NCBI RefSeq assembly: GCF_946482535.1
Contig: NZ_CAMLRU010000121.1
Location: 1 to 7,962, forward strand
DNA length: 7,962 nucleotides
Source of the DNA: an uncultured Flavobacterium sp.
GTDB lineage: Bacteria > Bacteroidota > Bacteroidia > Flavobacteriales > Flavobacteriaceae
Direction of reading: 5' to 3'
A model generated the notes under the pieces. That model searched no databases, was not told the DNA's origin, and saw nothing but the letters and a program-made list of their open reading frames with translations. Below are positions 1-5,033 of this stretch, piece after piece. The position numbers and the translations under genes are program-made. Position 1 is the stretch's first letter, and each line of letters begins with the position of its first letter.

Positions 1-159
1 GGCTTCTAATTCGGTTTCATCTTCACCTTCTAAATCTTCCATAAACTCAACCTCATCGTCTTTCAAATTGATGATAAAGCGAGGGAAATCAAGGTGAATG
101 ACAAAAATATCATCCGGGTAATCGGAGTTATCTGCGAGTACGAATTTTGGTAATTCCAT
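1..159 (-). CDS. Small acidic conserved hypothetical protein, 3' end outside the window
   Basis: The N-terminal 53 codons are present and the gene continues past the left edge. The protein starts MELPKFVLADNSDYPDDIFV, continues through a hydrophobic/aromatic patch (HLDFPRFIINLKDDEVEF), and then becomes strongly acidic (EDLEGEDETELEA). There is no signal peptide or membrane segment, so a cytoplasmic location is likely. I recall similar short acidic proteins of unknown function in Flavobacteria, but I cannot assign a named family or activity. The ATG at 157-159 is the only sensible start: just upstream is the heptamer array and then the end of the MATE gene. It lies in the same direction as that gene with a gap of about 35 bp, so co-transcription with MATE is plausible. 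The leader has no Shine-Dalgarno sequence, only A-rich sequence before the ATG. Confidence 0.75.
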   Translation of the reverse strand, partial: MELPKFVLADNSDYPDDIFVIHLDFPRFIINLKDDEVEFMEDLEGEDETELEA

Positions 160-163
160 TTTT

Positions 164-200
164 GAGTTATGAGTTATGAGTTATGAGTTATGAGTTATGA
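164..200. repeat. Heptanucleotide tandem array, five copies of GAGTTAT (ATAACTC on the coding strand)
   Basis: Five perfect 7-bp units run from 164 to 198, followed by two bases of a sixth. The array fills the gap between the MATE stop codon and the start codon of the small gene downstream. The MATE stop (TAA, 195-197 on the minus strand) and its last Ser codon lie inside the array. Because that stop sits in the first unit encountered, a change in copy number would not alter MATE; it would change the distance to the downstream start codon. Confidence 0.95.
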
Positions 201-1571
201 ATTTTGCTTCAACAACTTCTTGGTTAAATAATGAAAACGAAGATACAAAAATAATGCGGCCGCTGTTAATCCGCCCAACAATCCGATCCAAACACCTACG
301 GCACCCAAATTGGTTTTTAATCCCAAATAATAGGAAATCGGGAAACCCACAACCCAATACGCAACAAAGGTAATATACATCGGAACTTTCACATCTTGCA
401 AGCCGCGCAAGGCACCAAGCACCACGACCTGAATACCATCAGAAATTTGGAAAACAGCCGCTACTAAAAGTAATTTAGACGCTATCGCAATCACTTCGCC
501 GTTGTCTAACAACTGCATTTTATTGTCCATGTTGAGAAACAAATACGGTAAAATTTGGTGCAGAGCCACAAACATTACGGCAAAGAGAATTTCAATGATA
601 ATCGCTAATAAAAAGATGGAACGTCCAACGACTATCAGCTGCTTGTAATCACCTAATCCTTTTTGGTTACTGATTCTAATCATCGAAACCACACTCAATC
701 CCATGGCAAACATAAAAGTCAAAGAGGCCAAACTCAGCGCAATTTGATTCGCGGCCTGACTCGTTTTCCCAATACTGCCACACAACCATATGGCCGCTGT
801 AAACAACACGACTTCGAACAACATTTGCATGGCTGAAGGCAAGCCCAAACTGACAATTTTTTTGATTGTAGCTTTCTTTATCTGCTCAAAACTAAAATTT
901 TGAAAATATGGTTTCAGCTTTTCTTTTCGCGACAAAATAATATGCATAAAAACTACCATCGCAATTCTGGAAATCACTGTTCCCAAAGCCGCGCCAATAA
1001 TCCCCATTTTAGGAAAAAACCAAATCCCGTAAATCAACAAATAGTTGATAATCACGTGCAAAATATTCGCCATAATTATGGCATACATCGAAATCTTAGT
1101 CATCGATAAGCCGTCAGCAAACTGTTTGTAACCTTGGTAAATAATAAGTGGAACTAATGAAAAAGCAACCCATGTCAGAAACGGTTTGGCCAATACAATC
1201 ACTTCCTTAGGTTGGTGCAACAACTCCATTATCGGTTGGGCCAAAACCACTAAACCAAACAACATAAAACCCAAAATGGTACACAAAAACAAACCATGGT
1301 GAAAAGCTGAACGAATTTTACCCGTGTCTTTTTCCGCATCGGCTTCGGCCACAATCGGCGTAATGGCGGTAGAAAATCCGATTCCGATAGACATCGCCAC
1401 AAAAATCAAACTGTTGCCTAAGGAAACGGCCGCCAATTCGGTACTGCCCAATTTCCCCACCATAATATTATCGACTATACCAATCAACGTATGCCCAACC
1501 ATACCCAAAATCACAGGGTAAGCCAGTTGCATGTTGTATCGAAATTCTTTGGTGTATTGGGCTAAATTCAC
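195..1571 (-). CDS. MATE family multidrug/toxin efflux transporter
   Basis: This 458-residue inner-membrane protein has the length and pattern of the MATE (NorM/DinF-like) family, which exports cationic drugs or metabolites in exchange for Na+ or H+. The N-terminal half carries the family signature LAYPVILGMVGHTLIGIVDN (17-36) followed by IMVGKLGSTELAAVSLGNS (37-54). The C-terminal half carries the matching GALRGLQDVKVPM motif (386-398). About twelve hydrophobic helices can be counted, with a charged cytoplasmic loop between the halves at about 215-238 (SRKEKLKPYF...). The start is GTG at 1569-1571: it gives the usual flavobacterial N-terminus (MNLAQYTKEF), while the next ATG (residue 14) would cut into the region before helix 1. 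It follows the polyphosphate kinase gene with a 34-bp gap that contains a good promoter, so it can be expressed independently. The substrate cannot be told from sequence. Confidence 0.93.
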   Translation of the reverse strand: MNLAQYTKEFRYNMQLAYPVILGMVGHTLIGIVDNIMVGKLGSTELAAVSLGNSLIFVAMSIGIGFSTAITPIVAEADAEKDTGKIRSAFHHGLFLCTILGFMLFGLVVLAQPIMELLHQPKEVIVLAKPFLTWVAFSLVPLIIYQGYKQFADGLSMTKISMYAIIMANILHVIINYLLIYGIWFFPKMGIIGAALGTVISRIAMVVFMHIILSRKEKLKPYFQNFSFEQIKKATIKKIVSLGLPSAMQMLFEVVLFTAAIWLCGSIGKTSQAANQIALSLASLTFMFAMGLSVVSMIRISNQKGLGDYKQLIVVGRSIFLLAIIIEILFAVMFVALHQILPYLFLNMDNKMQLLDNGEVIAIASKLLLVAAVFQISDGIQVVVLGALRGLQDVKVPMYITFVAYWVVGFPISYYLGLKTNLGAVGVWIGLLGGLTAAALFLYLRFHYLTKKLLKQNS

Positions 1572-1590
1572 TTTGCTTTTTTTGAGTGGG

Positions 1591-1598
1591 CAAAGATA
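1591..1598 (-). promoter_or_regulatory. Bacteroidota -7 promoter box (TATCTTTG) for the MATE gene
   Basis: On the minus strand the sequence TATCTTTG matches the Bacteroidota primary-sigma -7 consensus TAnnTTTG exactly. It lies 8 bp beyond the stop codon of the upstream kinase gene and would start transcription about 10-15 bases before the MATE GTG, leaving a short A-rich leader. A clear TTTG -33 element is not present at 17-19 bp spacing, so the assignment rests on the -7 box and its position. Confidence 0.5.
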
Positions 1599-1605
1599 GT
1601 ACGTT

Positions 1606-2481
1606 TTACCCTTTTAATTGCTCGCGATAGACATCAATATTTGCTTTTACTTTCGGGTCTAATTCGGGTTCGGTAATATCGGTCAAAGATTCCAATTTTT
1701 CCCAAATGGTTTGCGCCACAATATATCGTGCCACACCTTTGTCATCGGCCGGAATTACATACCAAGGCGCATGTTCTTTATTGGTGTTGTTAATCGCGTC
1801 TTCGTAGTATTTCATATAATCGTCCCAGCGCTCGCGCTCTTTCAAATCACCGGTCGAAAATTTCCAATTGTCTTCCGGATTTTCCAAGCGTTTCAACAAA
1901 CGAAGCCTTTGCTCCTCTTTGCTCATGTGGAAATAAAACTTCAAAATCGTAGTGCCGTTTTGCGCAATGTGCTTTTCAAAATTATTGATTTGCTCCATTC
2001 TATTTTCCCAAAATTGCGGCGTAATGTCTTCCACTTTTTCAATGCCGGGCAAATTTTCAAATAATATATATTCGGGATGTACACGCGTGACCAACACATT
2101 TTCATAATGCGTTCGATTGAACACCGCAAATTTTCCTTTTTCGGGCAAAGCCAAATAATGGCGCCACAAATAATCGTGCTCCAACTCGGTCGAATTCGGC
2201 GTTTTGAAACTGTGAATCACCACGCCGCGCGGATTGAATTCTTTAAACACTTCGCGAATCAAACTGTCTTTCCCGCTGGTATCCATGCCTTGAAGACAAA
2301 TCAAAAACGCATGTCGGTTGTGCGCATACATCGCATCTTGTTTCTTGCTCAACTTCATTTGGACCTTATCTAAAGCCAATTCTTCTTCAGCTTTATCGGT
2401 GTCAATAGCCAATCGGGTTGGCAACTTCGACAAATCAATTTTGCCCTTGACTCTAAAATCTTCAGGATTGATGTTTTTCAT
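1606..2481 (-). CDS. ppk2: Polyphosphate:nucleotide phosphotransferase, PPK2 family (class III-like)
   Basis: PPK2 enzymes transfer phosphate between inorganic polyphosphate and nucleotides in the cytoplasm. Class III members can use both AMP and ADP as acceptors, so they can regenerate ATP from AMP. The 291-residue protein is full length for a single-domain PPK2. It shows the Walker A loop GMDTSGKDS (65-73), the Walker B region as FNRTHYENVLVTRVH (121-135) and the lid segment with GDLKERERWDDYMKYYE (211-227). APWYVIPADDK follows at 238-248, and the N-terminal EDFRVKGKIDL is typical of the family. FNR(S/T)HYE(D/N)VLV rather than FDRSWYNRA is what points me to the class III-like group; this subclass call is by eye. 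The ATG at 2479-2481 is followed by the expected N-terminus. No phosphate gene is adjacent; a divergent gene starts 179 bp away. Confidence 0.92.
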   Translation of the reverse strand: MKNINPEDFRVKGKIDLSKLPTRLAIDTDKAEEELALDKVQMKLSKKQDAMYAHNRHAFLICLQGMDTSGKDSLIREVFKEFNPRGVVIHSFKTPNSTELEHDYLWRHYLALPEKGKFAVFNRTHYENVLVTRVHPEYILFENLPGIEKVEDITPQFWENRMEQINNFEKHIAQNGTTILKFYFHMSKEEQRLRLLKRLENPEDNWKFSTGDLKERERWDDYMKYYEDAINNTNKEHAPWYVIPADDKGVARYIVAQTIWEKLESLTDITEPELDPKVKANIDVYREQLKG

Positions 2482-2492
2482 ACGTTCAATGT

Positions 2493-2510
2493 TTATATTT
2501 GTAAATATAA
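2493..2510. promoter_or_regulatory. A/T palindrome, possible shared promoter/operator of the divergent genes
   Basis: TTATATTTGTAAATATAA is a perfect inverted repeat of 8-bp arms around a GT centre. On the plus strand it contains TATATTTG, an exact Bacteroidota -7 box pointing toward the gene at 2661. On the minus strand it contains TATATTTA, one base off consensus and well placed for a short leader before the kinase ATG at 2481. No convincing TTTG -33 element was found for either direction. It could be a promoter for one or both genes, or a dimeric regulator site. Confidence 0.3.
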
Positions 2511-2517
2511 TAATTTA

Positions 2518-2596
2518 GGAGCTGTTTCCCGCTTTCCATTCTATCTTTTGCCTCGTTCAAAAACGAGGCAAAAGGATGCCATTGCAATCGGGGCTA
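2518..2596 (-). repeat. Structured intergenic element: conserved-looking flanks around a perfect 13-bp hairpin
   Basis: The core is a perfect 13-bp stem, CTTTTGCCTCGTT (2545-2557) against AACGAGGCAAAAG (2562-2574), with a 4-base loop. The ends also pair: CCCG (2528-2531) with CGGG (2589-2592), and AGC (2520-2522) with GCT (2593-2595), leaving a 5-base bulge. The minus strand reads TAGCCCCGAT at its start, GGCATCC before the stem, and AAAGCGGGAAACAGCTCC at its end. I recall very similar flanks around varying hairpins at many intergenic sites in Flavobacterium genomes, but this is memory and not a search result. It sits between divergent promoters, so it is not a transcription terminator for either neighbour. 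A structured RNA or a REP-like DNA element are the main options. Confidence 0.55.
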
Positions 2597-2603
2597 GTGA
2601 TTC

Positions 2604-2642
2604 GTTTTACTAAAACAAAATACCTGACAGCCACTGGCTGTC
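2604..2642. repeat. Two adjacent odd-length palindromes upstream of the propeller-like gene
   Basis: GTTTTACTAAAAC (2604-2616) has 6-bp arms around a central C. GACAGCCACTGGCTGTC (2626-2642) has 8-bp arms around a central C and would form a 7-bp RNA hairpin with a 3-base loop. The second ends 18 bp before the ATG at 2661, inside the expected leader. Both could be protein-binding sites or leader hairpins; nothing else identifies a role. Confidence 0.5.
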
Positions 2643-2660
2643 CTCCTTTTAATTTCAAAT

Positions 2661-3491
2661 ATGGAAAAATTTCAACTTTCACTACTCTTTAAAATCATCG
2701 GTATCGGTTCGGCTTCCGGTTTGGTGTATCACAACGACAAACTTTATCTTATTTCAGACAACAGTACTTTTCTCTACGAATATTCGATTCCGACAGAAAA
2801 GCTAAACAAAATCGCTTTAGTCGAAAACGCTCAAGACAACATCGCCAAAAAAGACAAACCCGATTTTGAAGCCATCGCACTAAAAGGAAATGATTTAATG
2901 ATTCTGGGATCAGGCTCGACTGAAAACAGAAATCGAATGGTTAAATACAAAACCATGTCAGGAAAAGTCAAAGAAAAAGACATTACCGATATTTTTATGA
3001 AAATCAAAAGGGAATATAATATCGGTGATGACGAATTAAATATTGAAGGTGTAATAATCGCTGAGGAATACATTTACCTTTTTCAAAGAGGCAACGGAAC
3101 TCAAGGAAAAAACGGTATTATTTACGCCAACGACAATGGTGAAAACCAACAGTTCAAATTCTTCCCATTTGACTTACCCAAAATCAAAAACGTTCCGGCC
3201 ACTTTCACCGATGCGGTTTTGGTTAACGATACCATTTATTTCTTAGCTTCCGCAGAAGACACAACGTCAACCTATCTCGACGGAGAAGTTTTAGGCAGTA
3301 TCATCGGCACCATCGATTTAAAAACCATGACACTCACCGGTTCCGTTCAAATCAGCGATAAAAACAAATTCGAAGGCCTAACGTTATACAAACAATCCGA
3401 AACCGAAATTGAATTCCTCCTTTGCGAAGACACGGATTCGGACGTATTGGAATCCGATATTTATCTTTTAAAACTAAAAACTCCAAACTAA
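2661..3491 (+). CDS. Uncharacterised soluble beta-propeller-like protein
   Basis: The 276-residue protein has no signal peptide and no membrane helix, so it is probably cytoplasmic. Its sequence is a series of short beta-strand-like blocks with recurring phrases: SGLVYHNDKLYLISD (19-33), DFEAIALKGNDLMILGSGS (69-87), NIEGVIIAEEYIYLFQRG (127-144), FTDAVLVNDTIYFLASAED (182-200) and KFEGLTLYKQ (236-245). The repeated acidic-residue-plus-strand pattern (FEAI, IEGV, FTDA, FEGL) is what a small beta-propeller of the phytase-like or SMP-30-like type would give. I believe related Bacteroidota proteins are catalogued as a domain of unknown function (possibly DUF6929), but I cannot confirm the number. 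No activity is assigned. The last residues (KLKTPN) and the TAA stop come from a tandem heptamer array, so the original C-terminus may have been altered by repeat expansion. It diverges from the PPK2 gene and precedes the sigma operon. Confidence 0.8.
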   Translation: MEKFQLSLLFKIIGIGSASGLVYHNDKLYLISDNSTFLYEYSIPTEKLNKIALVENAQDNIAKKDKPDFEAIALKGNDLMILGSGSTENRNRMVKYKTMSGKVKEKDITDIFMKIKREYNIGDDELNIEGVIIAEEYIYLFQRGNGTQGKNGIIYANDNGENQQFKFFPFDLPKIKNVPATFTDAVLVNDTIYFLASAEDTTSTYLDGEVLGSIIGTIDLKTMTLTGSVQISDKNKFEGLTLYKQSETEIEFLLCEDTDSDVLESDIYLLKLKTPN

Positions 3492-3512
3492 AAACTCCAA
3501 ACTCCCAACTTT
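3471..3512 (+). repeat. Degenerate heptanucleotide array (AAACTAA / AAACTCC units)
   Basis: Two exact copies of AAACTAAAAACTCC (3471-3484 and 3485-3498) are followed by AAACTCC and the weaker CAACTTT. The array can be read as six 7-bp units sharing the core AACT. It encodes the final KLKTPN and the TAA stop of the preceding gene and ends just before the sigma-factor promoter region. Confidence 0.85.
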
Positions 3513-3528
3513 TTTTTCACCTCGTCCC

Positions 3529-3554
3529 AACCTTTTTTACAAAACCAACCTCTT
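3529..3554 (+). promoter_or_regulatory. Candidate ECF-type promoter (AACC-N16-CCTCTT) of the sigma operon
   Basis: AACC (3529-3532) and CCTCTT (3549-3554) are separated by 16 bp, including a T-run directly after the AACC. This layout resembles ECF promoters, whose -35 usually contains AAC and whose -10 contains a (C)GTC/CTCT-like element. Transcription from here would begin about 15 bases before the GTG of the sigma gene. If correct, the sigma factor would activate its own operon. No primary-sigma TAnnTTTG box is visible between 3492 and 3574. Confidence 0.4.
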
Positions 3555-3574
3555 TACCTATAAAGACACCCATA

Positions 3575-4111
3575 GTGATAAACGAAACACTCATATCAGC
3601 CTGTAAAAAAATGCAACGGGACGCGCAGCGGCAAGTGTACGAGTACTTGTCGCCTAAGTTATACCGAACCTGCAAACGGTATTTAAAAAAGGAAGAAGAA
3701 ATTGAAGAAGTATTGGCGGATGCTTTTTACACCATCTTTACCAAGCTCGACCAATTAAAAGAAGTCGGTGCCTTCGAAGCCTGGGCACGAAAAATTACGG
3801 TGAACCAATGTTTGCTACAATTAAAGCGCAACGTGAATTTCAATCTGTATTTAGAGGAAACATCTTTTAGTATCCAACCGCAAAGCGCTCAGGAAACGCC
3901 ATTGGAAGAAGAAGATTTGCTCAACTTGCTCAACTTAATTCCCGATGGCTGTAAAACCATCTTCAATTTGTTTGTCATTGAAGGTTACGGTCACAAAGAA
4001 ATTGCGGCAATGCTCAACATTTCGGAAGGTACTTCGAAATCACAATTGAATGTCGCCAAAACCAAGTTGAAAGATTTAATCAACAATCTTTATTATCAAA
4101 AAGCAAAGTAA
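3575..4111 (+). CDS. ECF-type RNA polymerase sigma factor
   Basis: This 178-residue protein has the two-domain layout of extracytoplasmic-function sigma factors. Region 2 covers about residues 8-86, starting ISACKKMQRDAQRQVYEYLS. It continues with EEIEEVLADAFYTIFTKLDQ and AFEAWARKITVNQCLLQLKR, the segments that bind core polymerase and the -10 element. After a short acidic linker, region 4 (about 112-170) has a helix-turn-helix in GYGHKEIAAMLNISEGTSKS (137-156) that would read the -35. I chose the GTG at 3575-3577 because it keeps the LISACKKMQRDAQ helix aligned with the usual ECF start. The reading frame is open further upstream to 3422, but that part overlaps the previous gene and the repeat array. 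The ATG at 3611 is a shorter alternative. It is followed after 2 bp by its probable anti-sigma partner. Confidence 0.9.
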   Translation: MINETLISACKKMQRDAQRQVYEYLSPKLYRTCKRYLKKEEEIEEVLADAFYTIFTKLDQLKEVGAFEAWARKITVNQCLLQLKRNVNFNLYLEETSFSIQPQSAQETPLEEEDLLNLLNLIPDGCKTIFNLFVIEGYGHKEIAAMLNISEGTSKSQLNVAKTKLKDLINNLYYQKAK

Positions 4112-4113
4112 TC

Positions 4114-5004
4114 ATGGAAAATCAAGATATTTTTAACCAATTCAAAAAAGCCGCCGACAACGCCGAGTCGCCCGAATTTGCTTCGATGGAGCAAGTCTGG
4201 CAACGCGTCGAAGGAAAATTGGATCAAAAAGTACTCAAAAAAGAAACCCGCCTTTGGAAAAAATGGGCAGTGGCTGCTTCCGTTTTATTAGGGTTATCAA
4301 TTGGTTACCAATTTTTAAAAAATGAAGAGCCTACTATACAATCTAACGACATCATTGTTGAAAAAGATACTGTTCAAAAGATAACTCCACCAATTGAGGA
4401 AGCTGTAGTTACTTCAGAAACCGTTAATCCGGCTATCAAAGAAGGAGCGGAACAAATTTTGGAAAAACAAATCATTTCTCAAACAGATGTAGCCGTAATA
4501 GAATCGCCTAAAGCGGAAGAAATAATTAGCAGTGATAGTATTAACAAAGGAGTGAAATCAATCTCTAATATGGCTTCAATAAACAATTACGGCTATGTTA
4601 AAAGTAATAAGTTTGAAGCTGCTCCGGCTAGATCAAAAGACATGGAACTTTTTATTGCTAAAGAGAACAAAGTCTCCAATACCAAAAAAGAAAAACCTCT
4701 TCTGGTTTATGACAATTTAGAAACCAATAAACAAACGGTAAAAAAAGTCGAAATGGATGAAATTGAATCCATCGTTGAGCTTCCCGATCCGTTGTATATT
4801 ATCAATGGGGTTGAATATACCGAGCAAGAATTATTCGGACCCAATCCAACCAGTCCATACTCACCGTTAAACGAACAAGAAATCGATTCCATTTCTATAC
4901 TGCAGGATGAAAAGGCGACTTCTGTATATGGTGCCAAGGGCAAAAAAGGCGTCGTTATTATCTCCACCAAAAACGGAAAACCAAAGGAGAAAAAGCGCAA
5001 ATAA
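4114..5004 (+). CDS. Anti-sigma-like single-pass membrane protein with a periplasmic TonB-receptor plug-like C-terminus
   Basis: It starts 2 bp after the sigma-factor stop codon, so translational coupling is likely. The 296 residues divide into a charged cytoplasmic segment (1-50, with FASMEQVWQRVEGKLDQ resembling the sigma-binding part of anti-sigma factors), one membrane helix (WAVAASVLLGLSIGYQFL, 51-68) and a long polar periplasmic region (69-220). The C-terminal module (225-288) contains PLYIINGVEYTEQEL, EIDSISILQDEKATSVYGAK and GVVIISTKNG. These are the hallmark phrases of the plug end of SusC-like receptors (PLYVIDGV, DI.SI.VLKD, YGSR..GVV.I.TK.G). There is no beta-barrel after it. The anti-sigma role is inferred from position and topology; the plug resemblance is visible in the sequence. 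I infer that the module senses a periplasmic or outer-membrane partner and that the helix passes this to the bound sigma factor. Confidence 0.8.
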   Translation: MENQDIFNQFKKAADNAESPEFASMEQVWQRVEGKLDQKVLKKETRLWKKWAVAASVLLGLSIGYQFLKNEEPTIQSNDIIVEKDTVQKITPPIEEAVVTSETVNPAIKEGAEQILEKQIISQTDVAVIESPKAEEIISSDSINKGVKSISNMASINNYGYVKSNKFEAAPARSKDMELFIAKENKVSNTKKEKPLLVYDNLETNKQTVKKVEMDEIESIVELPDPLYIINGVEYTEQELFGPNPTSPYSPLNEQEIDSISILQDEKATSVYGAKGKKGVVIISTKNGKPKEKKRK

Positions 5005-5033
5005 ATTAGTCTAATCTTATAAAAACCAACGTC

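Noticed and set aside
164..200. A CRISPR-like array
   Set aside because: Units are only 7 bp and directly adjacent with no spacers, and no cas gene is present.
900..1109. Plus-strand open frame inside the MATE gene, and a similar one at 1324-1521
   Set aside because: Low-complexity translations with no domain pattern, fully opposite a well-supported membrane protein gene.
1711..2518. Plus-strand open frames at 1711-2064, 2077-2373 and 2318-2518, and a minus-strand one at 1941-2129
   Set aside because: All are shadows of the PPK2 gene, whose frame holds the conserved catalytic motifs. None shows a family signature.
2545..2574. The 13-bp hairpin as an ordinary rho-independent terminator
   Set aside because: It lies between two divergent gene starts, so no flanking gene ends there, and no T-run follows it on either strand.
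2831..3073. Minus-strand open frame opposite the propeller-like gene
   Set aside because: Antisense shadow with a serine/isoleucine-rich translation. The plus-strand frame has coherent repeated strand motifs.
3422..3574. A longer N-terminus for the sigma factor, starting at the ATG at 3422
   Set aside because: The added 51 residues overlap the 3' end of the preceding gene in another frame, read through the heptamer array, and precede the likely promoter. The ECF domain itself begins only after the GTG at 3575.
4707..5000. Minus-strand open frame opposite the plug-like part of the anti-sigma-like gene
   Set aside because: The sense frame has clear plug-like motifs; the antisense translation has none.
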